From the NCBI GenBank assembly GCA_947646735.1, contig CANTFK010000980.1, positions 186,001 to 250,000 on the forward strand: DNA of 64,000 bases, written 5' to 3'. Positions 1 to 9,949 of this stretch are shown here, piece by piece. The notes under the pieces were generated by a model. That model was not told where the DNA came from and ran no database searches. It saw nothing but the letters and a program-made list of their open reading frames with translations. Each line of letters starts with the position of its first letter. Positions within the stretch are counted from its first letter, which is position 1. The position numbers and the translations under genes are program-made. The stretch is from Peronospora farinosa. Lineage: Eukaryota > Oomycota > Peronosporomycetes > Peronosporales > Peronosporaceae.

Positions 1-390
1 CTTCTACACATCGGGCTTCATTCGTGAGAAGTCGAGGGCCTCCAATAGGAGAACCAGGTCTACCGATAAGGGACCCAGGTCTACCGAAGAGGGGCCCAGG
101 TCTACCGAAGAGGGGCCCAGGTCTACCGAAGAGGGGCCCAGGTCTACCGAAGAGGGACCGGGTCTACCGAAGAGGGAACAGGTTTACCGAGAAGGGACCG
201 GGGCCTACCGAGATCTACCGAAAAGAGGAAGAGGTCGGCCGACGAGGGATCAAGTCTTCTGACGAGGGTCCCAGATCTACTAATGAGAGACCCAGGTCTA
301 CCGATGAGGGGTCGAGGTCGACCGAAGAGGGCTGAGGTCGTCCGACGAGGGACCAAGGTCTACCAATGAGGAACCATGGCCTACCATACA
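1..390 (-). repeat. Minisatellite of truncated LTR-like fragment, minus orientation
   Basis: About a dozen units of roughly 21-24 bp built on the core CCCAGGTCTACCGAAGAGGG run across this stretch. Units near 80-160 are almost identical; later ones drift (GTCTACCAATGAGG, GTCGACCGAAGAGG). The same unit in the opposite orientation occurs inside the LTR copies near 1,030-1,110 and 12,235-12,500, and in this orientation near 16,370-16,580. I read it as the minisatellite part of an LTR lying on the minus strand and cut off by the window edge. Small open frames through it are by-products of the repeat and I do not call a gene. Confidence 0.75.
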
Positions 391-394
391 AGGA

Positions 395-780
395 GATGTT
401 CTATTGGTTGAAAATACAACCTATCAGAAACTATGCTTTTCACTGGTTGTCCACGCGTCACCGTTTCGTGAGCTCGCTGTCTTGCTCCGCGCCCCTCGCT
501 CGGGCCTTAAACAGCGACGCACCTGTAGGTACCAATTGCATCCTGATTACATAGCTAGTAACAGATGAACCTTGCGACGAGTACCCAGCCGCGACTTGTA
601 TACTTAAACTTAGTTCGTGTTGAGCGGTCGTCATTTGCGCCCCTGGTCTTCCTCCGGTCACAATCTTGATAGGGTGTGCCTGTGGTACTTGACGCTTTTG
701 CATAATCTTGACATAGTCGCGTCAAATATGGCATGCAGATTACCTACCGGGTTGATAGGTGTTTCCCCCCTTACGACCAT
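395..780 (-). pseudogene. Inverted relic of a Ty3/Gypsy gag gene
   Basis: Read on the minus strand, this stretch gives two frames with clear similarity to the gag protein encoded at about 2,800-3,250. One piece (about 780-600) has an NPVGNLHAIFDATMSRL segment matching PVGDLQTLFDAAMARFL, followed by a QVPQAHP..GGRPGAQ segment. The other (about 600-395) matches the SSTGSVTRM..GPTGAALLQARARSAEQ part. The order of the two pieces is opposite to that in the better preserved gag, so the relic is rearranged as well as frameshifted. It is not a functional gene. Confidence 0.65.
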
Positions 781-795
781 TTGAACACTTGTACG

Positions 796-1941
796 TCTTC
801 GCCATGTGGCAAAGTACTTTCCGAAGGTATGAAGAACCCAGGGGCCAGTTGTATTGAAGGGACAAGGAACCGTGGACCACCACTCACCAGAGAGAAGGGA
901 CCAGAGAGAAAGGGAACCTCGGATTGAAGCGAACGTTGGCTTAAAATACAAAAAAACAAGCAAAAGAGAGATCGTTACCAGGGTGCAGTTTAATCGGTAC
1001 TGAAGGGAGTCGACCATGGTCCCCTTTGGAAGGCCCGGTCCCTCATTGGTCGACCCGGTCACTCGTTGGTAGACCTGGGTCCCTCGTCGGTCGACCTCGG
1101 TCCCTCGGGTTTCAACCACTCCTGACCGGTTAACACATGGATCAGACCAGTCGACGCAAGGAATCAGAGCTTCAGGCAAAGATAGAGTAAAGGAGTTAAA
1201 AGGATATGAATATATTAAATACTACTCAATTTGTGATCTTCTTGGAAAGTCTTCGTCGCGCTGTAAAGGAACTCGAGTCTGGCCACACGCCTGTTCCGGG
1301 GAAGGGATATATTTGCCCCCCCCCCGTTGAAGACAGACGTGTGGTTAGACTCAAGTGCGAGCTGAACCCCACGTGGCACGACTCCGTCACCCAAGAAGAA
1401 CTTGCTCTAAGTTACTCACAGTTCCGGGAAGGGATATATTTTGGCCCCCCGTCGAAGACAGTTGTGTAGCGAAGTTCAAGTGCGAATAGAGCTCCAGGAT
1501 ATATTTGGCCTGTGAGCTCGTTCGAGTAGCAACACCCCCCAAGGCCCGCTATCGGAAGCGGCCTCCCTTACCTCACGGTCCGGGAGCAAAGTAAAGGTCA
1601 GGTGGTTGATACCCCTGAAACAAGATGGAACAGGCCAGGGACGACAAGCTCCCTGAAGAATTTGGCTCTAAGTCCACTCTCAACAAGGTCGATCGAGTGG
1701 CCACCTACCGGACCACCGAGTGAAGCATATCCACTCGAGGCCTCCAAGGTCTACCTCTCTCAAGCCAGACGTCTACATCTTCACCAAGTCCTCCGAAGAG
1801 TGCAACCCGCCAGCCGACGGGTACACAAGGTGAGAGAAGGTCCATACGCGGCATCGGGGTACCCCCTCTGACAGTAGGCAGTCTGGCATAGTGAGTGGTT
1901 TGTGGTCTCATCATGCAATTATGAGAACCCACTACACCACA
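796..1941 (+). repeat. Left LTR (copy A)
   Basis: Aligned by eye with copy B (11,994-13,343) and the reverse complement of copy C (15,567-16,880). The match runs from a GTGGCAAAGTAC-type segment near 796 through a short minisatellite (about 1,030-1,110), the shared block GACGCAAGGAATCAGAGCTT, an AT-rich ATATGAATATATTAAATAC block near 1,205, and ends in CCACTACACCACA at 1,941. Copy A has fewer minisatellite units than B and many single-base differences from B and C, for example CTTCTTGGAAAG against CTACTTGGCAAG near 1,238. Confidence 0.75.
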
Positions 1942-1942
1942 A

Positions 1943-1962
1943 TGGTGCGCGTGCCCGGATCT
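1943..1962 (+). other. Candidate tRNA primer binding site
   Basis: TGGTGCGCGTGCCCGGAT begins one base after the LTR end. It has the layout of a complement to a tRNA 3' end: TGG for CCA, one discriminator base, seven bases for the acceptor stem, then CCCGG for the T stem. I cannot say which tRNA. Confidence 0.55.
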
Positions 1963-4490
1963 TCGGAAGACGCGGGATTGCACCGCGAGTCCCAAGACGA
2001 TAAAGATGTTAATGTCAAGAAGGAGCACAAGACCGAAGAGCCACTGGAAGACCGATCGCCAGTGACTCAAGATGAAAAAAACAAAGGATCGAAGGACCGA
2101 CCGGACCTTAGGAAGGGCCCGGTCAACATGGTCAAGGTTGAAATTTTGAAGATAAACCTAAATACCCTCCCTATGTCCTCGTAGAGGACACCTTGGGTCA
2201 TGACTCCTATCATGATCCAGAGAACCATCAGCCGACGGTGAAAACCGAGAGGCTAAGGTCCCTGAAAAAACAACAAAACAAGATCGCGCAATCCAAGCCG
2301 ACAAAGTGTCGGATGAAGGCACCCGGAAACACCAAGTCAATAGGCCCCGAGAAGTCAGGAATGGCATCATGGTCAGACGCTGACGTCACGAGAGCCTACC
2401 AACAACGCAAGCTGAACGCGTTCCTGGAGAGCGACCCCGTCGCGAAGACCCTGGAGACCCGGCAGCTGGGTCAACTTACTGGGCCGGTGTCGACCCTACC
2501 CACAGCTGCAAACCGTCACGGACGCGATCACTGCGCTTGTCACCCTTCTTCGTGAAGCGAACATGGTCGCAGGGCGGTTCGACCTGGACGACCTGCTGTC
2601 GCTGGGACTCGACAGAATCACAACAACGTTAGAGCATATACACAAGCGTCTGTCGATCCTAGTTGGCACCACGCCAGCAAAGGAACACCCACCTCTGATG
2701 ACACCCACACAAACACGGTCCAAGGACAGCCAGATGACGCTTCAAGACATCACGGTGTATCCCCACATGTATGGAGCCGCCGGCCGCCCAGGGGCGAGTC
2801 AAGGCCCATCCCAACACCTGATGTCAAGCGGCCAGAGGGAAGCAGCTCCGTGGTCCCCAGGATCTTCCTCGACTGGGTCGGTCACTAGGATGCCCCTAGG
2901 CCCAACTGGAGCGGCGCTGCTCCAGGCCCGAGCGCGCAGCGCGGAGCAAGAACCACGTGGTCTCGAAACGGCGACGCGTGGCAAGAATGAAAATCATTCC
3001 GATTTTCAGCCAATGGGAAAGCAGCAAGGAGAAAAGATGGAATTTGCTCTGCCCCGTGACGAAGATGCTGGGGGGGAAGGACCTACCTACCCGGTAGGCG
3101 ATCTGCAGACCCTCTTCGACGCGGCGATGGCAAGATTTTTGAATGAACGTCAAGTACCGCGGGCACACCCTAACGGGAGTGTAGCAGGAGGAAGACCAGA
3201 GGCGCAAAAGACGACCGCTCACCATGACCAGCATCCAGGCATACAAATGCCAAGAGGCCACACGATGACCGACGTCGATATGGAATCCGTCGGTTCCTGT
3301 GAATTCGACCCTGACAACATGGATTTGAGGGGACCTCAGTCGATGATGGCGAACGCAGCGTTGGGGCAGATACCAAATATGGTCCCTCGCATCAAACTCT
3401 CGGCAACCTCGGATCTTAAAGAATTTCATGGAAGAGACCAAGACGAAGACAGAACGCGCAGCTGGGGATCGACGGTCAAGACAGCATTTATAAGAGACCA
3501 AGCACCAGATGACGAACGATGTCTCGTTTTCGGAGGGTTGCTGACTGGACCGGCACAGAATTGGTACCGTCAATTGGGTCGCTCAGTCCGAGGAAACTGG
3601 AAGGAACTAATGCAAGAGTTCATGATTCGGTTCTGTGGCACGGGGGTACCTAGTACTACCATGCGAAGAAAAGGTCGGAAGAGACCCCGCTGGATTATCT
3701 GTACCGCCTGAATGTGCTTGGACTCAGGGAGAAGATGAAGATTAAGGATGGGTCGTCCAAGGTTCAGAAGGACCATGTCGATCACAACACTTTGACGGCG
3801 GACGAACCGGAGCTAGCAGACAAGTTGAGTATGTTGCGTCTGGCCGATGTAAAAGAATTGGAGGAAGTATTGACAGCATGTCAGCGGACGAAGGAAAGAC
3901 GAGGCAACATGTTGTTTGGATCAAACAAGTTTCGTCAGAAGGCACCTGCGCTACCAGAGAGGCCGAGAGATATGAACCGCCGCTCCATACATGCAGTACG
4001 GGCGCCCCTGGAAGACTCGAGCTCTGAAGATTACAGCCCAGACTCTTCAGAGAACGAGGGAGATCTAATACGAGTCTACCTTATGGAGAAAGAAGCAGGG
4101 AGGGACCGAGGTTCTCAAAGAATCTACCGACCAGGGAGGCCGACCAACATCACCAGGCAGTAGACCAGCGACCCGGCCCATCATCAGCGACTCCAAATAC
4201 GAGATATGCTTATTGCGGGTCCAAGAAACATGGAGATCTGAATTGCTGGAAAAGATTGGCCTGCGACCGCTGTGGAAGGAAGGATCACCCGTCTGACCGC
4301 TGCCTGTTTGTATGCCGGGGTTGTGGAGAGATTCACGAGATTGGGAAGTGCCAGATGGAGGAGTTCTATAATTTTTCCGTCAATGGTACAACCCATCCAA
4401 GCACGCAGGGATGTTCCCGGAGAAACTCGAGAAGATGGCAAATTAGGACGCTCGCCAGGTTTGAATCTGGTACGAGCCGAGCGTTCTAAT
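1963..4490 (+). pseudogene. gag of the Ty3/Gypsy element, frameshifted
   Basis: A charged Asp/Lys/Glu-rich N-terminal part (1,963-2,180) is followed by a long open stretch at 2,563-3,711 that contains a retrotransposon gag core: LKEFHGRD near 3,415, then FGGLLTGPAQNWYRQL near 3,530. The conserved continuation, ending in ETPLDYLYRLNVLGLR, lies in another frame from about 3,665, so there is a frameshift near 3,650. A stop at 4,163 and another frame change precede a Cys/His-rich segment (about 4,205-4,370) with CDRCGRKDHPSDRC and CRGCGEIHEIGKC, which I read as zinc knuckles for RNA packaging. In an intact element gag would form the virus-like particle. Confidence 0.8.
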
Positions 4491-6005
4491 TGTTGCATTT
4501 TTGCATATGTGGAGAAACAGCCCAAGGAGGGGACGGGTATTCCAGTTAAGATTGTAAATATATCGAAGATTGGAAATTACCCTGTGGTCCATGTTGCTTC
4601 TTTGAATGAACCTAATAGTTTTGTTCGAGAAAGTTCAGTAATGGAGTTGGACTTATTGCCAGGCGAGTCTAGGGGGTACTGGAAATACCACGCCCCTACT
4701 AAATGGTTCAGGCAAGCGGAAGCCTCTGGAAAGGTCAACAACGACCATGCGAATTTGTTTTTCGATACTGGTGCCGAGATATCCATTCTGGATATCGCCT
4801 TTGCTCGTAAGGTAGGCTGCCAAATTGATGAAAGTGAACGACAAGAATGTATTGGTATTGGGGAAGCCGTATACACCACGGAGGGACGCACTTGCATCAA
4901 GGTCACTCTGAATGGGAACTTGGTGTACATCTTTAAGGTGTGGGTAGGCCCTATGGTAGGCCAGGACGCAATTTTGGGAATGGACTTCAAGGTCCCAGCC
5001 GGTATCCGGTTAAACCTGGCAGACGCAACGCTCTGCCTCCCCGATGAAGTTCGAGTACAATTGACCGGGCGAAAGACGCTTTACAATACTCGAGTATCGG
5101 ATGTGAAATTGGGTCGGTATGTACAGATATCCGTTGGAGGATGTACGGAAGTGCCTCTTAAAAGGTCGACCTCAGAACAGTGGAAATTGTGGGTCACAAG
5201 AAGCGAACAAAGGGTGACCACCTTGATCGAAGGGATAGGGCGTCGACAAATTCTGAAGATAACCAATGTCAGCCCTCGCCCCTTAACATTGCACGAAGAT
5301 ACCAAGATAGATATGTGGTTGACCAGGGATCAAGTTCCGAGAACGCCAGGGTTTGTCTCGGTGGGCTCTAGAAGATATGCAGAATGGCTAAATCTGGCCT
5401 ATGAATCTACCACTGACCAAGTCGACCATCAGGTCGACCCAACGGAAGAGGAAGAGGGACCACTAGTGGAGAGACCAGAGTATAAGACTCCGTCACACAT
5501 CTTACAGCGACCAGCGGCCCCAACCCCAATGATGAATATGACACATCAACCGGTACCCGACAGAGAAGAACAACCATGCGAAGAGAAGGTGAATTGGCAG
5601 GAGGGATCTACCCAGGAGCGAAGTGTAGCTAAGGAAGACTTACCTGCAGGGATCACTACCGATGAGAAGGAAGCCAAACTGGTAGACTTGTTACAGGCAG
5701 ATGACCAGGTGTGTTCTTTCGAGAGTGGGGAACTTTGGGCCGAGGACATAAGACCAGGATGGGCGGTCATACCGGAAATGGATCCCTCATACGAAGGCAT
5801 TGCGTTAGAAGATATACAGATTCCTGATTCAGATGGGAGCACTCCCGAAGAGGTGGACCGGTTACAACAAATAATATGGAAGAAACGGCATCTGCTGATG
5901 GGCAAAGGTAACGCCTTACCCCCGGCCGCCCGAGGAGCGATATGCGATATCGATGTGGGGAACGCAAGACCGATCGCGCAACGCGTACGGAAGGTAGCCC
6001 CCTAA
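4491..6005 (+). pseudogene. Ty3/Gypsy aspartic protease and start of pol
   Basis: The frame open from 4,272 to 6,005 contains a pepsin-like retroviral protease. The catalytic DTGA is encoded at 4,764-4,775, and the flap-distal ILGMDF motif near 4,975 matches the conserved ILG-x-D of this family. The segment after the protease (about 5,400-5,800) is acidic and linker-like. The frame ends in a TAA at 6,003-6,005, directly before the reverse transcriptase N-terminus, and the same frame continues as recognisable RT, so this is a premature stop rather than a gene boundary. Confidence 0.8.
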
Positions 6006-7420
6006 TTCAGAGAGAAGTTAGCCGACCTGATCAAGGGACTGTTATCGGCAAAGATCATTCAGCCTTCCACCTCGCCATGGGCCAGCCCAATTGTAATTAT
6101 CGTGAAGAAGAATGTGGTCGATAATCGATTATGTATCGACTATCGGTTGGTGACCCAGCTTATGGTATACCCTATGCCGTTGATTAACGAATTACTGGAG
6201 GAATTGGACGGAGCTTTGTGGTACTGTTCTCTTGACATGGCGAGTGGTTTTTGGGTCGTCAGTATGACCGAAAGTGCGAGACTAATCTCGGCGTTCGTTA
6301 CGCCACTGGGATTATTTGAATGGATTCGGATGCCTTTTGGGCTTAAGAATGCGCCTCAGATATATCAAAGGTTGTTGGATAATGAGTTATATAAATTTTT
6401 ACGGATTTCTCCACGGACTGCGCCAGAAGAATCAGAGGATTCGTTTGCAACAGGGGAACCAGATGCAAGATCGGGTCCCTCGATATTGAATCGACGGTCA
6501 TACATTGACGATATACTTGTTCCGGCCGAATCGTGGGACGTATTATGCCAGAAAGTGGAGCGGCTGCTAGACGTGTGTGACTATTGGAATTTGTCGGTCA
6601 GTGCCGTCAAGAGTACGTGGGGATGTCGGAAGGTCGAGTATCTTGTACATCGAGTTTCCAAAGGAGGGACTAGAGTCCCACCCAAAAGACCTTCAGTCTT
6701 TGGTCGACCTCCCTCTACCGACAACGTTGAAGGCTATGCAATCCTTTCTAGGAAGCCTAAATTACTACAGCAGGTACATCGAAGATTATGCCGTATACGC
6801 GTCGATCATTTATGAACTGAGAGAGGTAGATTTTCACGCTTGGAGGCGCAAATTGAAGGCTAACGATGACGTGGCGGCCCAGGAAGACGACGAATAAAAA
6901 TGGTCGAAGGTACAAGTAGCGTTTGCCATGCTCAAGAACAAGATTGCTACGGCGCCCATCCTACGACATTTCGACCCGGCTAGAGAGGCAGTTATTATTG
7001 TCTACGCAAGTGATTGGGCCATCTCGGCGTCGTTGGTGCAGAATTACGACGGCCAGTATATTCCGGTAATGTTCACGAGCCGAACTATCAAGTCAAACGA
7101 GTTGAACTATAGCACAGTAGAAAAGGAAGTGCTGGCGTTGTTACAAATATTGGAAACTTGCTTCACGATGTTGGTCACCCGACCTCTCAAGGTTCTGACG
7201 AGGCATTCTACACTAGCCTGGCTAGTGAAGTCTTCGGGGTTGCAAGGTCGTTTAGGAAACTGGGCCGCTCTGTTGTCACAGTGGACTCTGGAGATTGTGA
7301 AATGCAAGAAAGGCGAGGACCAGGTACTGAGGGCGTTAGCAGCCAGCATCACGCCTCGAGAGAATGTGGACTCAATTCTGTCGTCAATTGCTCCCAAGAA
7401 GCAATCCAGGCAAGTGGTCG
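6006..7420 (+). pseudogene. Ty3/Gypsy reverse transcriptase and first RNase H, broken
   Basis: Reverse transcriptase motifs are in order: SPWASPIVIIVKK (about 6,075), NRLCIDYRLV (about 6,125), LDMASGFW (about 6,235), the FGLKNAP motif (about 6,340), and the catalytic YIDDI at 6,501-6,515. A frameshift near 6,655 moves the thumb and connection (SFLGSLNYYSRYI) into another frame, and a stop lies at 6,895. The Ty3-type RNase H follows (IVYASDWAISASL near 7,000; ELNYSTVEKEVLAL near 7,105). The first RNase H lacks some expected catalytic residues (ASDWA where DAS-x is usual), which fits decay or a connection-domain role. Confidence 0.8.
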
Positions 7421-7464
7421 ACCTACCGACGCCCACAGTGGAACTAATTGAAGAACTGTATGTG

Positions 7465-7870
7465 ATGAGTTTCGATGGGTCGGCCCGGGTGTAGCAAGGA
7501 GGAGGTGCCTGCAGCGCTATTGTGTGGAGACTCCCTGCATGGACTATAGCGCAGCTGCATCGAAATATCTCGACAAGTCTACAGTGAATGAAGCTGAATA
7601 TGAGGGCATGTTACTGGGCTTTAACCTGTTGGAGCCAATGGAGCGACGGCGTTTGATTATTTGTGGAGACTCCAATTTGGTTATAAGACAGATGCGTGGA
7701 GAGATTGAATGCAAAGCTTCAGGTTTATCCCCGTTGCGGGCCAAGGCGTTAAGTAAGCTCCAGTCGTGGCCCACCTACGCAGTCTTGCATGTGAAACGAG
7801 ACTGGAATCAGAGTGCAGACCAGTTGGCCAGGACAGCTTTACATCAGCAGCAAGGGGTCGAGTCGATACC
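7465..7870 (+). pseudogene. Second RNase H domain (archaeal/plant-Tat type) of the retroelement
   Basis: After the first RNase H the sequence reads FDGSAR (7,471-7,488), a stop, then GGGACSAIVW. After a frame change near 7,560 come NEAEYEGMLLGF, IICGDSNLVIRQMRGE and NQSADQLARTAL. These give the D-E-D-D catalytic set of a complete RNase HI of the type called aRNH in plant Tat elements. Ty3/Gypsy elements normally have only one RNase H. From memory, oomycete elements with such an extra domain have been described, so the arrangement is probably known. One stop and one frameshift disable this copy. Confidence 0.75.
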
Positions 7871-8229
7871 AAGAGGAGAGTGGTCAGGTCTAGAAACAAT
7901 CAACCGGCTGCCAGAGGTGTTGGTCCCTAGAGACCGGGGTCAGTCGGTCAAGGTAGCTGCGGTGACGAGATCACGGCTCCCTGTAAAAATATCGGGAGAG
8001 GTCATGCAAGAAGATGTGGTACAAAAACTCCGGATGGATAGGATCCGAGATGCGCAAGAAGAGGAGAGCTGGGTACGCGAGTTGAAGGCATATTTGAAGG
8101 GAGACTGGAAATACTTGTCAGTGGAATCGGCCAGAAATTGCAGCAAAATGTCCGAAGATTACGAGATAAGTGAAGAAGGACTGCTGGTGTACTGCCCCGG
8201 CCAGAGGATCAAGGGAGACGACCTAGACG

Positions 8230-9110
8230 TAACTGCCAGATTGGTGATACCTGAGAGTCTCCAAGCCGACGTCCTCCATCCCTATCATACGAGTTTGGAA
8301 GGCGGCCATCAGGGAATCGGGCGTACCTATCATCGGATACGACGATATTGTCATTGGAGGGGTCTGTTCCGGAGTGTCCAGAAATATGCGGGTCGGTGCA
8401 TGGATTGTGACCGGGAAAGGGAGGCCCACTATACAAGGAAAGTCTACGGTGAATGTTGAAGCGACGTACCCCTTCTAAATTATCGCGATGGAACACATAC
8501 CATCTCTCTCCAAGTCGCATAAAGGAAATAAGGAACTACTGATCTGGGTCGACCTGTTCACAGGTTATGTGATGGCTAAGGCAAGTGCGTCACGGACAGC
8601 CCAGACAGTAGCTGAGGGATATGAAGAATGCGTTTTCCGCCGTTTTGACGCCAGTGAGACGATCCGTCACGATCGGGAACCGGGGTTTATGTCGGACTTC
8701 TTCCGAGCTTTCAGCCGTATGGTGTCAACGTCAGAGAGCGACCATGGCCTACCGACCTTAAGCAAACGGCACTGCGGAGAGAATGGTCCAGACGCTAACA
8801 AGATCGCTCAAGATGTACGTAGCCGACGTGGGACAGCGAGACTGGGATGAATACGCGGAACGTTTAACGTTCGCTTTAAACACGGCTCAAGACAGAGTGC
8901 GGGAGGAAACACCGTTCTATCTGGTCCATGGATGGGATGCTAGGACCACTCTTAAGACTATGTTACCGGTGGTAAACACTCGACGTCAAGAATCAGGAGA
9001 TGAAGATATCGGATTCATAGTCACTATCAGCGATCAAGAGAACAAGTCAACGAGAACCTACGGTCGGCTAGTCAGGCTCGGGTGCAAGCGCAAAATGAAG
9101 GGGTAGTCGG
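8230..9110 (+). pseudogene. Ty3/Gypsy integrase, broken, first catalytic Asp changed to Glu
   Basis: The zinc-binding N-terminus is at about 8,279-8,415 (HPYHTSLEGGHQ .. YHRIRRYCHWRGLF .. CMDCD). The core starts in another frame with AMEHIPSL at 8,485; the usual first catalytic Asp of the DDE triad is Glu here (8,491-8,493). The second Asp is in RHDREPG (8,671-8,673) and the Glu in NGTAERMVQTL (8,777-8,779), after another frameshift near 8,740. In an active element this enzyme inserts the cDNA. This copy could not. Confidence 0.8.
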
Positions 9111-9243
9111 CCACAAAATTCAGCCAGGGGCCCGGGTGTGGCTATACTTAGACCGGGTGAAAGAGGGGTATGCCAAGAAATTGTCCCACCTCTGACACGG
9201 ACCGTTCCGAGTCCTGGAATTAGCCGGAGATCATGCAGTACGT

Positions 9244-9636
9244 TTGGAATTACGAGGTAAAGAATACAGACTATTCCTAATCGTGCACATCTCCAAGCTC
9301 AAGCCCGTCAGAGAGTTCCCCGATCGACCTAACAGCGAGCTGGAAGAAGACAGAGCAGACCGAGTTGACTTCGACGAATGTCTGTTACCAGAAGACAGCT
9401 GGGTGCGGGAATTGGAAGAAGGCGAGTATGAAGTCGAAGAAATTTTAGAAAGTCGTACAGACAAGAAGACTCGGTATTGAAGGCAACAACGAGAATTCCT
9501 CGCGTAATGGAAGGGACACCCTGACCCCTCGTGGGTGGACGAAGTGGATCTGAACTGCGGAGCTTTACTCCGGGACTTCGAGCGCAAGAAGACAAGCCAT
9601 AACCGCTTCGAAGTAATGCAAAGCCACGAAAACTAA
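9244..9636 (+). pseudogene. Chromodomain end of pol
   Basis: The integrase C-terminus (HISKLKPVREFP near 9,285) passes into a chromodomain: YEVEEILESRTDKKTRY, a TGA at 9,478-9,480, REFL, a stop at 9,511-9,513 (TAA), then WKGHPDPSWVDEVDL. The frame ends at 9,634-9,636. Chromodomains at this place bind histone marks and guide insertion in chromoviruses. Two internal stops disable it. Confidence 0.8.
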
Positions 9637-9654
9637 CTTACGGTAGCAAGTTTC

Positions 9655-9740
9655 TTGGAGGGTGGACCGAGTCTCCCATTGATAGACCTGGTCCCTCATT
9701 GGTCGGCCCAGCCCCTCATTGGAAGACTTAGGTCGCCTGC
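9655..9740 (+). repeat. Short minisatellite downstream of pol
   Basis: Three to four units of the LTR-type minisatellite (GATAGACCTGGTCCCTCATTG, GTCGGCCCAGCCCCTCATTG, GAAGACTTAGGTCGCC) lie just after the chromodomain, in the same orientation as in LTR copies A and B. The unit therefore also occurs outside the LTR proper. Confidence 0.6.
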
Positions 9741-9949
9741 GGGGCGACCAAAGTACTTCCACGAGTTAGGAGTATAGGAGAATGGAGAACAAAGGAAGAA
9801 GATTACCAAAAACAACTAGAACAGAGGAAAACATGGCAAGAGGAGATAGAAGATGGACAAGCACACAAAATAGGATCGAAGAGAAACGAAGATTCATGTT
9901 CAAAGGAAGACCTAAACGGGTGGCCCAAACTTACCTTTGTGGCGTGAAA

